A stretch of DNA of 64,000 bases. Source: Codonopsis lanceolata. Its lineage: Eukaryota; Streptophyta; Magnoliopsida; Asterales; Campanulaceae. Positions 44,325 through 55,817 of this stretch are shown one piece after another. The notes below the pieces were generated by a model that saw nothing but the letters and a program-made list of their open reading frames with translations, ran no database searches and had not been told where the DNA came from. A program made the position numbers and the translations under genes. The stretch is from contig CM028377.1 of assembly GCA_013146195.2 (NCBI GenBank), positions 28,438,602 through 28,502,601 of the forward strand, given 5' to 3'. Numbering within the stretch: position 1 is the first letter of the stretch; every line of letters starts with the position of its first letter.

Positions 44325-44545
44325 AAATCTGAATTTTCTCTAGTGCTAGACTCTGCTGACATTGTTATGCCTCTGGGAGATGATACTAGTGAGCAGAAAA
44401 AGATGATAATTGAACTTTCCGATGTATATCCCATAAAAGAAAAGAAGCAGTAGTTGAAGCATCCAATTGTGTTGGTAACACTAATAAAAAATCTTGAATC
44501 TGAAAACCAATGTTTGGAAAAGACTTCTGTAGAAATTATTCCAGT
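44325..44545 (+). pseudogene. Coding-like segment of unknown origin inside the small Copia
   Basis: The plus strand reads about 74 codons with one stop (TAG near 44452): SADIVMPLGDDTSEQKKM, IIELSDVYPIKEKKQ, then HPIVLVTLIKNLESENQC. It runs opposite to the Copia genes and has an ordinary protein composition unlike any gag or pol part I know. It ends at the inverted LTR fragment. It may be a captured host exon; I cannot name the source gene. Confidence 0.35.
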
Positions 44546-45005
44546 TGAAGATATAGGCCTAAGAGGCCCAAACATTGTAAGCTCAATATGAAATTAGTCT
44601 TTAGATAAATACTTGATGTAATAGTTTTTTTTTTTAATTTTATATATAGGATTAATTGAGATTTCCTTATTTCTGTGTATGGATTAACTGGAGAACATAA
44701 AGGGTATAAATACCTGACAATAACCGTTATAACAGAAAGCTTAAAAGAACAAATGACACTCGCTTCCCTCCAACTATCAAGCATTTACACATGCTACCCC
44801 TGAATAGTTTAGAGCTATAGAACAGGATTAGACGTATTGTACTTGAGTCCCTTAAGTCCCTTGTCTTTTCTTCTGATTTGTTGATGATGCTGTTTACTGA
44901 TTATGTTAACATTAACATCCCCCCTCAAGTTGAAAGGAGAAAAAATGTTTTAACTTGCAACTTGGCCAGTAGATGATAGAACTGAGGAGATGACAAGGCC
45001 TTAGT

Positions 45006-45332
45006 TTAGAGATCTGCAGGTTGATCTGTAGCCGCTATGTATTTGGTGGAGACCAATCCCCTTTGAACCATTTCTCTGAAAAGGTGACAATCAATGTCAA
45101 TATATTTTGTTCTCTCATGGAAGATAGGATTGGCTGCAATATAGATGGCAGACTGGTTGTCACAGTATAAAGAAACAAGAGTGATAGAAGGGAAATTAAA
45201 GTCTTTTAGAAGTAAGATTAGCCATTTAATTTCACAACATGTGTTGGCCATACTCCTGTACTCATCCTCTGCAGATGACCTGCTAATTGTGGACTGCTTC
45301 TTATATTTAAAGGAGATGAGGGAGTTACCCAA
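45006..45332 (-). pseudogene. Copia RNase H fragment of the small Copia
   Basis: Minus-strand codons SLISFKYKKQSTISRSSAEDEYRSMA, LYCDNQSAIYIAANP and RTKYIDIDCHLFREMVQRG are the RNase H region of Copia pol, with the acidic residues still visible. The frame ends in QPADL followed by a stop where the family continues; upstream RT is missing. Confidence 0.85.
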
Positions 45333-45339
45333 TCAACAG

Positions 45340-45777
45340 ATTCAAGATGTAGATCCCAAGACCACAAGAGATGATAATCTGCGACCCGATTGGTTTCAAA
45401 GACATAATGACATCTGCCATCCAAGGAAGAAGCCTCCAATTCTTAATCACCGCAATGTTGATCAAACTCCGACCCATTACCATCAACACACATTTCTCAG
45501 ATTCGCCCCCATTTCACAACACTACCAAATCAAGATTTGCGAAAAACCCAGAAGAGATAAAGAAAGTTCAGAATTAGAAGATGAACAAACGGAACTGACC
45601 AATTAGAAGCAGAGGCTTGAAATCTGTAAGATGAATGAGGTTGAAAATTCTTGATCAACTTCTTCTTCAGTAACACCGTTGTTGAAGACATCGGTATTTT
45701 ATTTGATTTTCGATGGCAACGATCTTGATTCTCGGCATTAATCCAAGAATACAAAGGGTTCTCTGGCTCTGATACCA
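45340..45777 (-). other. Leader and gag-start remnant of the small Copia
   Basis: Between the primer site and RNase H there is about 440 bp. Small open frames (e.g. 45778-45530) include the primer site and are not credible genes. A leader plus a short gag trace is the likely content. Confidence 0.4.
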
Positions 45778-46025
45778 TGTTAAAATCTGTAAAGGAAGAA
45801 GGTTTTAAGAAGGCTGCCGGACTACCACCATTAACGGTGGTGGCCGGAGGTAAGAGAGAAGAGAGAGCATGCGTGAAATGTAGAGAAAGAAAGGAGTAAA
45901 AACTGATTTTATTATTGATTGAATTGATTAAAAAAAAAAAGAACTATTACATCAAGTATTTATCTAAAGACTAATGTCATATTAAGCTTACAATGTTTGG
46001 GCCTCTTGGACCTATATCTTCAACA
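45778..46025 (-). repeat. 5' LTR (minus sense) of the small Copia
   Basis: 248 bp, same length as its partner with few differences, so the insertion is fairly recent. Confidence 0.87.
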
Positions 46026-46030
46026 CATCT

Positions 46031-49000
46031 AATTGACTTAACAATCCTCAGATCTATTAATTGCAGCATGCGCTCATGTAATGATTGGAATTAGAGCATC
46101 TAAAGATGGAAGATGGAATGATTTTGTAGTCTTATTATGCGCAATGGTTAGGGATGATGCACGATTTGTATAACGTGATGCATGAAGTGATGTTTATTGC
46201 ACTCGTGTTCAATTCATCAATGATATACTTATTTTTTTGCATTAAAAATGTCTTTTTTTAGTTAAAAAATATAATAAACTGGATTGTTTGAAAACTTTCA
46301 AAATGGTCGACCAAAAATTCACTCAACTAAAAACTTGTTTTACTCCCATTTAAGCAAGTGGTGGTGAGACGAGATTACGAGAAGCTTGAGTTCATTATTT
46401 GAGATTCAAGTCTCAACCAAGGTAGGTAGCATGAACCGTGGTCTTTGACCCACACGTGCAAATGCTTTAAGCGCGAACATGATTGAATGTCCTAATCGTA
46501 TGTCTTTAATGTGCACCTAAAAGAAAACGTTGCTACATTAAATAATTAGCGATGCTCTCGTGTATTACATGATTTTTATATTGGTATAAAATTATATATT
46601 TAATTAAAGTTGAAGAATATATAATTAAAAAAATTAATATGAAAAAATATAAAAAAATAAAATTAAAGATAGATCACATAAATTTTAAAAAAGTAATTAT
46701 AAATTTATTTAGATGTATTTCTTTATTTAGAAAGGAAAGATTGGATATAATTCAACAATCTTCGTTATTCGTTAAGTCATCAATTGATAATAGACATGTG
46801 TCTCTATATGACAAAATTTGATAGAGATAATAGTTTCCGATATTTCGTACTAATGTAGTAGCTATAAAAACACACTGGTTATTGAAAATATAAACATATA
46901 AAAATACATTTTATGTTCTCACATTTTCTTCCTTCTTCATATCTCGTTCATCATCTTCTTCTTCCTTTTGTGTTTGTGTGTATGATTCAAAATAAATTTA
47001 CTTTTGTGTTTGTGCTACTGTGCACATACTGTTTGATGAAATGTCTAAATAGAAATTTGTTCGTTTTTAAATACCCTTTTTGAAACTCGATGCATCAATT
47101 TTGAATCACAATGCATCATTTGTAAATTGTGATGCATCGACTTAGAAGTGCGATGTAGGTAAGATGTATTAATTTTGAATCATATGTTGATTGTGTATAT
47201 GAAAGAAGAGAGATGAAGGTTTGGTACATTATGATTTAAGGCGCGATACATTAATTATATTATGTGATTTAAATTGATGAATTGATTAAGTGATCCGTAG
47301 TGCGCCTTCGGTTCATTAAGAATCATAATCTTTTCGCTCTAAAAGTATCCTTTTTAGTTAAAAAAAAACATAAAAAACTGTAGTGATTGAAAATTTTACA
47401 TAGTGGACGGATCCGAATTTATCCTTAAAACAAACAACAAAAAGGTCTAAAAATACTCAAAATTTCACGTTACCCAAATTTCTCAATTGATTCCATTCAA
47501 ATTATTATTACTTTAATGAACAACAAATATTACTCCAATTATAACTAATCTGCGCTCAAAAAAATCTCAAACACTTGTCATATAGATAAAGAGCTTCTCA
47601 CTCTCTAACCTAAAAACCCCACACCCACTCACTCTAACTAATATACACATCGCCTCACTCTCACTCTTACTCAATTAAGTCGTTTAAAATGTCACCTTTC
47701 TTATTTTTATAATATTAAACCTAGGAAATTCTTCCGGTGAACATGAGACAATAACTGTTCATCTCTTCAAACCTTTCGTTTCAAAAATTCATTCGCCGAC
47801 TTTCCCCAACCAAAATAGAATCAGATCAAACCATTTCGTAGAAAGGTGCGTTAGATTTTTATAAAAATAAAGTATTCAACTTTGTATTTCGTTTTTTTAA
47901 AATCTTAGAACTTAATTTTACTTAGTGAACTGGAAAAAAAAGGCTTATAATAAGATTCAAATATTTATGTTTTTTTACCTAATTATTTTTTAAAATACGG
48001 TTTAAATAAGTCGACACTTTTTTTTATATTTTCAGTATTTAACGTTATACCAGAATTTTTTATATTTTGAGTATAGAAAAAATATAGATTTCGAATTTTT
48101 ATATTTGTATTTTGAAGATTTATTTTTTTTAAACATTTTTTAATTAAAATACATCTATTTTAAACCACTTGTATTTAATGTAGTTGTTCACTTCAAAATT
48201 GACGTCTTTGTAGTCACTAATTTATTTGTTTTTCGTCTCTACATTTCAAATTCCTTTGATTTAATTAGATTTTATTTATAAATGTTCATTATTCTGATTT
48301 GATAAAACCAAAATTGAGAATTTTGTAGTCATAATGCATATTAATAAATAAATATAAATATATATTGGTTACCAATAAATCTGTATCAGTTTGAAGATCA
48401 TTAAATTATATTAAATTTAACACATACACTTGAACATGAAGTTTATTAAATTATCGTAATTTTTTCCCTACATCTTTAATCTTAGGCATTACATATGTTT
48501 AAGCTATTTATTGATTATAAAGGTACCATGAGAATTTAATAATTTCGCATATATAATTGTTTTCAGTTTATTGTAACTCCATGATCTCTAGAAAAAAAAA
48601 AGACTAAATACATGAGATCCTAAGCAATCGAAATAAAAAGAATGTTGTACATATTACAGGTTGGAAAGATACCTTTACATTATAAAATATATATTTTTCT
48701 TGCATTTTGCTTAAAAATCGGATTGAGTTATCTGGCTTTACCTTACGGTGATGTCTCTAATCAAAATGAGAGAGAGAGACATTTTATATAGATTTCTTCT
48801 ATATTGGTGTGTTATCCTCAGTTATTTTTAGCAATGATGTTCAATAAACAAAATTGTAATAAATTTATAGCGGTTTGATCTTTGAAAACTGTTCAAGAAG
48901 AGAAAAACTAAGGAATTGTCTAACTCCCTTAGGCGTTCAATTACAGCCGAAAAATTAATCTTCAATGATAATTCATGTAATTGTTTTGATAATTTATTTA

Positions 49001-49852
49001 TTTATCGTTCAATTGATGAGTGATTATTAAATTCAACAATTGAACTAAATAATAATTTATTAGCTCATTGAAATTTCAATATAGTTAAAAAAATCATAAC
49101 TATTTTTTATATTGCTGGATGTGGATGAGGTTGAAATAGTTTGGTATATATGGTTGTCAATTATCTCAAGTCAAAGAAAAAATGTCAAAAGTTTTTCAAA
49201 TTTATTTATCTAATTAATTTTGATTGCAAATTTGTTTTATTTCTCAATGTATTAATAACACATATATAATATAAAAGTGTTGTCATTTTAAGAAAGTACT
49301 CTTTTAGCGGAAACTTTTTAAAAATCGTATCACTCTTTTTATATATGTATAGATTTTTATATATGTATAAATTAGTAAGTATTTTTTCTTTCGAAAGTTT
49401 AGGCTATAGTGGGTGTTGTAAAAAAGGGGCCACTCGACTTTTCAAAATAATCTAGTCATCACTCTAGAAGGTTCTTGTATAAAAGTGGAAGTAACAAAAT
49501 TAATTTTGTTTGGTGTTGATTGTTCAACGAATGATGGACCTAAGAGGATCGTCAATACTTTATTCTTGCCGTGCGTGGACCGCGGCCCCATTGTTTGTGG
49601 TAGGCGGGACACACACACGTGATTAATGCCACTGCCCACTGCCCACTGTCCACATGCTAGTTAGTCAAACCTATAATAGATCGTATATACAATTATTAAC
49701 AACATTAATTTATACTCGTAGAATGTACTGCTTGAATAATATTTTTATTTTGTAAAAATTATTTATAATAAGATAATTTTTAAAATTTATTATAAGTAAT
49801 TAAAATTTTAAATTAAAATACTTTGAACAAAACTAAAATAAAGTAAATATTG
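46031..49852. other. AT-rich intergenic DNA, no convincing gene
   Basis: Long A/T runs. 47090-47290 holds several degenerate copies of GATGCATCA/TTTTGAATCA. A small frame at 46639-46821 (Lys/Ile-rich) and one at 49442-49639 (-) have no recognisable features. A less AT-rich, pyrimidine-rich segment at 47560-47850 is listed separately. Confidence 0.5.
47560..47850 (+). promoter_or_regulatory. Possible promoter and 5' untranslated exon
   Basis: A CT-rich stretch (CACTCACTCTAACTAATATA, CTCACTCTCACTCTTACTC) like a plant Y-patch start region is followed by a C-richer leader and GTAGAAAG|GTGCGTT, a plausible 5' splice site near 47846. No coding exon is seen in the next 5 kb, so the gene would be outside or absent. 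Weak evidence. Confidence 0.2.
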
Positions 49853-51030
49853 AAATTTATCAATGAATGAGTAATTGAAATATTTACCTATAAATTTTTT
49901 GTAGAAAAATAGCTTTAGAAATAAAGTAATTAATAATTAATGGATATAGAATAATTAGTAATTTTTTGGTGAAATCGATCATTTTAACAAAAAGTTTTGT
50001 GTGTTAACAGTAATATCTGTTAGTAGCAATTAATAAGAATTAAACTTTCATCCACCAGCATTGTAAAATCATTTTTACACAAACAGTTTTTTTTAACATG
50101 ACACGTGGGTAATAAAATTTAAGTAAATCAAGACAAATGTTTTGATTGACACGTGTTATGATCTAAGGGCCGATTCTATAAATCGAAGAGTTTCAGTCAA
50201 AGAAAAATTCGTATAAATTAAATAGAAAAAATCTAGTTTTAAATTAGGCTATATTTGACAAAAGAAAAATTCTTTTTTTATTTTATAGAAAGTTGACACG
50301 TGATAGTAATTTCACCGAAAGTTACCACGTGGTAGCAGAAGTTCTATTTTAGTAATAGTCAATATAATATATTGAAATTAGTCATTCAAATGGGTAATTA
50401 AAATATTTGCATATGAATTTTTGTATAAAAAAAACTTTAAAAATGAAATAATTAATAATAATAGATATAGATTAATTAGTAATTTTTCTAGTGAAATTGA
50501 TCACTTTAACTAAATTCGATGTGTCAACAGTGACTTCTGTTAGTAGTAATTAATATTAAATTTTCATCTATCTGTTGTGTATAATCTTTTTTACATAAAC
50601 AACATTTGAACACTACACGTGAGCAACCAAAATCTAAATAAATCAAAACAAAGATAGTGACTGATACGAGTCATGATCCAAGGGCCGCTTATGTAAAAAA
50701 TTTATAGACCGTAATTTGATGAAAAATTTACTCAATTAATAATTAATAGATATAGATTAATAGGAGAAAAAATTAACATAAAATTGTCTGCTAAATAACT
50801 TGAATAAATAAATAGTATAAGAAGATGAAAATATATGAAAATTGAAGAATTTCTATCAAGTTCAACTTGTATAATTTAAATATAATAAAATTTGGTTTTA
50901 AATTTAAACTATACTTGAAAAAAACAAACACAAAATCTTCACTTATTTTATTAAAAAATTAACACGTGTCAATTATTTCACAAAAAACTGCCACATGATA
51001 GTAGCAATTTCGTTTTAGTAATAATTATAG
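49853..51030 (+). repeat. Direct segmental duplication with ACGTG motifs
   Basis: 49853-50360 and 50371-51030 align along most of their length: both have GAGTAATTGAAATATTT-like starts, ATTAATAGATATAG, GTCAACAGTGA-like, a TGACACGTG-like site, ATGATC(C/T)AAGGGCCG, AATCTAGTTTTAAATT-like and a second CACGTG(G/T) site. Each has at least three ACGTG cores (G-box/ABRE type). No coding content. Confidence 0.7.
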
Positions 51031-52189
51031 ATACCGGTTTATTTAAAGCAAAAAAGGAAAATGAATTGTAAAGTAAAGAGGATGGACCTTCAAATAATGA
51101 TATGCTTACTTTTTAAATACAATATGATATGATGTTTAATTTTTATTTATTTCTTTTTAAAATATATAACTATGGTAATCACATTGTCCATTCAATAAAG
51201 AAAGACAAAAACTTAGGTAAGACGGTTTTACGAATATTTTTTGTAAGACATAGTTTTCTTATCCAACTTATCGTATATTGGTGAGTTGAGCTTAAAAAAA
51301 GTAGTGTTCTGTCTTAATAATTAAGATCAGTAAGATTGTCTTATATGTGATTTACTTCTAAAGAAAAGTACTTGAGCAAAGCGAATAAAATGCATTATTT
51401 TCAAAATTAATGGTGGGTGTTATCTTATACTTCCTCCATTTCACCCAAAGATTCTTTTGTTGAAAATTATATTTATTGACAAGTTCAACTTTTAAAAATT
51501 ATAACTATACTTACTTCTAACATATACTATTTTAAAGAAAATTACTATTTATTGGAGACAAAGGAAAGAGAAAAAGGGACTTATAAAACTTTTATAACAA
51601 GGTGCAGCGATAACTGGAGTAAAATGGAAGAGGTTGTTTGGTAACTGGTCGGGTTATGAACAGATAAAACGAGGTTATTGGCAGAAATTGGGTATCAAAT
51701 TCAATGCTGGGAAGGAAAAACCGCGATTTCTAAACAAAGGAATAGATAGATTAGATTAGTAAAATAGAGCGGCCAACGATGTACCTTCTGCATGTGCTTC
51801 ATATTTAGCTAGGTCCAAATAATCAAAGTGCCACTAGAAAAATATATAAAAGAAAATCAAAGTGCCTTCCCACGAATCCTACCACTCTCACCAGCGCGTG
51901 TTGTTGCTATACTTGAATGGACAAACTACCGTAATATATATATATATATATATATATATAATGACATGGGTAGATTTTTCCCTTCAAAATTTCACTTTTG
52001 AATTATTAACTTTTTAGTTAATATTTCACTCTTTCGCTTCCCTATCTTCTCTAGTTATATTTCTATTTCTCTCTTCTGTCTTCTCCTTATTTTATCTCTT
52101 ATCATCACCATCTCCTCTTTTTTAATTATGGTTAAACATTTTTCTCTCTTTAAACATAAAAAATAGTGACTAAAACAAAAATAATAGTT
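51031..52189. other. Intergenic DNA, microsatellite at 51934-51961
   Basis: No gene. A mariner/Stowaway-like end (TACTTCCTCCATTTCACCC) sits at about 51429 without a clear partner. A (TA)n tract of about 28 bp ends at 51961. A pyrimidine-rich stretch follows at 52025-52130. Confidence 0.45.
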
Positions 52190-52865
52190 CCGGAGTTAAG
52201 AAAACAAAAATATAAGATGTTAGTAAAATAAAAATAATTTATGGAACAAGCTACTATAAAAATAAAAGTTACAGAATCAACAAAACAAAAATAATTTAAT
52301 GTGAAGGTTAGTAAAATAAAATAATTTATGAAACAAAAGTTTAAAACAAATTCTTAAAAATATATATGTAAAACAAAAATACGTTAGTAAAATAAAAATA
52401 TTTTATGGAACAAAAATAATAGTTACATAGTCAATAAAAAAAAACAATTTAAATTGAGGTTACCAAAATAATAAAAATAATTTACGGAACAAAATTTTAA
52501 AATAAATTCTTAAAAATAGCTATGTAAAACAAAAATACATTAGTTAAATAAAAATATTTGATGGAACAAAAATAATAGTTACGGAGTCAATAAAACAAAA
52601 ATAATTTAAACCAAGGTTAGTAAAATTATAAAAATAATTTACTGAACAAAATTTTTTTAAAAATTCTTAAAAACAGTTATGTAAAACAAAAATATGTTAG
52701 TAAAATAAAAATATTTGATGGAACAAAAAAAGCATTTACAGAGTCAATCAAACAAAACAATTTAAACTGATGTTAGCAAAATAATAATAAAAAATTACGA
52801 AACAAATTTTTTCTATAAAACTAATTCTTAAAAATAAAAAAAATGATGGTTATGAATTCAATAAA
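52190..52865 (+). repeat. Tandem array, unit about 157 bp, 4 copies
   Basis: Units start near 52215 (diverged), 52368, 52525 and 52680. Each reads GTAAAACAAAAATA, TTAGTAAAATAAAAATA, GATGGAACAAAA, AATAGTTACGGAGTCAA, AATAATTTA, AATTCTTAAAAA. Very A-rich on the plus strand, almost no C. It ends about 200 bp before the Helitron helicase fragment. Confidence 0.8.
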
Positions 52866-53039
52866 ACAAAAAATATATAATGGAAGTTATTAAAATCAAA
52901 ATAATTTACAAAACAAAAATAATAGTTAACGGTAAAAATAATTTCATTATTTTGATTTTAGCTTATTTTCTTCTCAGAAATTTCTTTATTCATAAAATAA
53001 AAATATAATTTAATAAAAGTAATCATTCAAAAAGAATAA

Positions 53040-53712
53040 CTTATTTGAGTTCATATTCTATTTTAAAGGCGGAAAAAATTCAAGTTTGTTCGAAAACATT
53101 TATTATACAGAGTTTTTGAATAGTATAAAATGTTCGGGGTTGTCAAGCCATGAATTAACACTTAAAATTAGTGTTCCAGTAATCCTATTGAGAAACATTA
53201 ACCATGCTGCAGGGTTGTGCAATGAAACAAGACTAATTATCATAAATCTTGGGGATCATATTGTTGAAACAAATTTTTTGAAAGGAAACAATATTGGAGA
53301 AAATGTTTTTATCCCAAGACTGTCATTAACTCTATCTGTTGTAAGATTGTGTTTCAAGTTCCAGAGAAGACAATTTACATTGCTAGTATCATATGCAATG
53401 ACAATTAAAAAGTGCCAAAGTCAATAATTACACGTAGGTCTCTATTTGAAAAAAAAAAAAATAGGATTTAGCCATGAACAATTATATGTCGTAGTTTCTA
53501 GAGTAACAAATTATTTTGGTTTGAAGATATTGATATGCGGTGAAGATGAAAAACAAACTAATAAGACAACAAATGTTGTGTATAAGAATTTTTTTTAAAT
53601 ATATAATGATTAGTGATATATTTATGCGTAATTGTTAATAAACCGATCCTTCTTATTTTGTTTATGTATGATTTAGCTGATGTGCGTTTAACACACATGT
53701 TAAAAAAACTAG
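53040..53712 (+). mobile_element. Helitron 3' tail with helicase remains
   Basis: The tail has a hairpin (ATGTGCGTT / AACACACAT, 53680-53698), a 10-base spacer and CTAG at 53709-53712 followed by T: a canonical Helitron 3' end. Upstream it carries the helicase C-terminus. The 5' part of the element is not identified, though the 157-bp array could lie within it. Confidence 0.82.
53062..53599 (+). pseudogene. Helitron helicase C-terminus (Pif1-type)
   Basis: Codons give SGLSSHELTLKISVPVILLRN, the Pif1 motif region, then HAAGLCNETRLIIINLG, FKFQRRQFTLLVSYAMTI and, after a stop at 53425-53427 and an A-run slip, HEQLYVVVSRVTN (motif VI). The motif VI Ala is Val here. About 175 residues of a protein that is normally well over 1000. 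Dead. Confidence 0.85.
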
Positions 53713-53784
53713 TTGCAGATAAACACTTCTCTCACAATATGGTTCGTTTGTGCTTCCTATTTTTCCCCCATAATTTTGTACTAA

Positions 53785-54491
53785 CTAGTAATGAATCATG
53801 CATGTGCTTCGCACGGGTTGCAATTTTTCAGAAAGATATTACCACATTATGATGATTATTATGTCTAACAAAAGTTAGGTATTGTTGATGTATCCAAAGT
53901 AATGACCGTTTACTATACTTTTGTTTCAAAATAAGTTTTTTTAAAAAAAAAATTAATTCTTATACGTGTATGAGTAAATACTTTGAAAGCTTTTTAAAAA
54001 TTTAGACTTTTTGATGTCAAACCAGTAAATAATTTTTATGATGCTAAACACTCAACTAATGAAAATAAGTGATCATGTGGCTCAATATGAGTATGCATAG
54101 GTAATTGAGAGTTTATTCCACCTAATTAACTTTTCTGTTCGAATAAAATGAGTTTTAAAAGTGTTTCAAAAGACTTAGTCTATTTCACATTGATAGGAAA
54201 AAGAAGTTTGAATGTTAAGTTGTCAACAACAATCTAAACGTCAAGTCATTCTTATCTCTAACTTCTTTTATCTCACATGGAGAAATGACAAGAAAACGCA
54301 ATGACTTACTCTCCCTTTATAATAGATAATATCATAAGTAATATATCATGTATCTTAGCTATAGTAATTACCTAAAAGTATTATCTAATGGTACCAATGA
54401 TAAGTTAGAAGATTAAATACATGAAAATCAAGATTAATCAAAAGATGAATATGTGACACATCAAAGACATCCTTAGTTACTATAGTTAATG
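53785..54491 (-). mobile_element. Helitron-type 3' terminus and left arm of a larger inverted structure
   Basis: CTAG at 53785-53788 with hairpin GTGC-TTC-GCAC at 53804-53814 is another minus-strand Helitron end. From about 54225 to 54360 the DNA (CTAACTTCTTTTATCTC ... CTCTCCCTTTATAATAG) is an inverted partner of 62335-62480. A segment at about 54361-54482 has inverted ends CTATAGTAA / TTACTATAG next to TTA and looks like a tiny MITE. Confidence 0.5.
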
Positions 54492-54735
54492 AGCTTAAAT
54501 CACAATTTGGTCATCCTACTTTTTCACTTTTTACAATATGATGACTTTACAATTATTTTTTTCAATTAAATCATTGTACTTGGTTTAAACACTCAATAAG
54601 GTCACTCAATTCATTTGTGTCCATTATGTTGGATGAAAATGGTTAAAAAGACTAAAATACCCTATGAACAAAATCAAATTGTTTTGGCTTAATCTCAATT
54701 TGGTCACCCTACTTTCCCACTTTTGCAATAAGGTG
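54492..54735. repeat. Left terminal inverted repeat
   Basis: It contains two related blocks, each beginning GGCTTAA(A/T)C-CAATTTGGTCA(C/T)CCTACTTT (54492 and about 54674). The right repeat has the same two-block layout, so the duplication is older than the element's last move. Confidence 0.65.
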
Positions 54736-54839
54736 ACTCTTTACAAAAAAAAATCAATTTTTTTCATCCCCTCTCATTATATTTAATATATTCAACCTAT
54801 ATATATAAGTTAAAAAAAACCCTAACTTAACCCTTACCA

Positions 54840-55360
54840 ATTACCACTCAATCCCCAAGTGCAGCAGCCCTCCCTCAAGACCCAACCTCCTCCCCCGATT
54901 GGATAACTCGGCTAGTGTACGCTCAATGCCAACGGCAACTCGGCATCAAAGCTCTCTCTTTGCTCAGTCTCTTTCTCTCGCTCCAATCTTCATCAACGCC
55001 CCCACCCCACTCCAAGTTTCTGCCTGGCAGCAACAATTCCCCCAGCTTAGTAAGCATATACTTTGTTGATGACATTGTTGTCTTGGGGATTGAAAAGAGA
55101 AGAACAATAGCAAGCACTACTGCTTATATTTGACATATTTCGTTATCTGGTTCATATTATTCTTTACAAAAAAAAATCATTTTCTTTTGTGATTTGATAC
55201 CGAAATGTGTGATCTATCGATATACTACTTAATCCTTGGATAGTTGGATCATTATCTTGGTGGGACTATTTATTTTTCTTTTTATTTTAATTTAGTCCTA
55301 TCTTGAATTACAATGGGCTGAAAAGATATGAAAGGCGAGAACTAGTTGATGATGTGATCT
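54840..55360 (+). other. Gene-like segment in the left half of the TIR element
   Basis: 54850-55050 is much richer in C/G than its surroundings. One frame reads DNSASVRSMPTATRHQSS, SLFAQSLSLAPIFINAP, LQVSAWQQQFPQL and then GTAAGC at about 55052, a splice-donor-like sequence. The frame starting at 54915 (72 codons) overlaps it. I do not recognise either. This could be a captured host first exon and intron. Confidence 0.3.
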
Positions 55361-55817
55361 TGATGTGCACCAAAATAATGGGCCCGAAAATACAGCCTAA
55401 CAAAGTATTCATAAATTATTGGGCCAAGCCCGTACCCAGAAAAAGCCTAAGCTCTTATCCAAAGTAGGGCACAAGCCCAAGAACAGACAAAAGGTATACA
55501 CTATATAAAGGAGGAAACTTCCTCCATGAAGGACCAGCCTCTCCATTTTCTCTCAAGGAAGATCAACTAACAAAGGGCTCTCAAAAAATCTCTCTCTCCC
55601 TCCCGGTTAGATACACAAACCTAAATACTACCTCCATTGGATTTATCACTCTCATATACATTATACTGATTATCACACCGGAGGGTTTTGGGGGAACACC
55701 CCCACCCACTCATGGTGCTCTATTTTTGCAGACTAACAGCCAGATATCCATCCGACAATGTCACGGACCAATCACGGGCGACGATACTTTTGGCACCACC
55801 TTTTCATGGCCGGATCA
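55361..55817 (+). repeat. 5' LTR of the young element
   Basis: 457 bp, TGATGTGCACC ... GGCCGGATCA. A TATA box (CACTATATAAAGGAGG, near 55500) lies ahead of a CT-rich leader (TCTCTCTCTCCCTCCC). Confidence 0.9.

Larger units (their letters stand above)
43613..46025 (-). mobile_element. Small Copia element with identical-type 248-bp LTRs
   Basis: LTRs at 43613-43860 and 45778-46025 (both 248 bp, TGTTAAAATCTG ... ATCTTCAACA) differ at only a few bases. A perfect target duplication CATCT lies at 43608-43612 and 46026-46030. The primer site is on the minus strand (GCTCTGATACCA, 45767-45777) and a polypurine tract (reverse of CTCCCCCTC) at 43861. Only 1.9 kb lies inside: an RNase H fragment, an inverted LTR fragment (about 44546-44630), a second polypurine-like tract at 44919 and an unexplained coding-like segment. 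It is deleted and rearranged but transposed as a unit. Confidence 0.88.
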
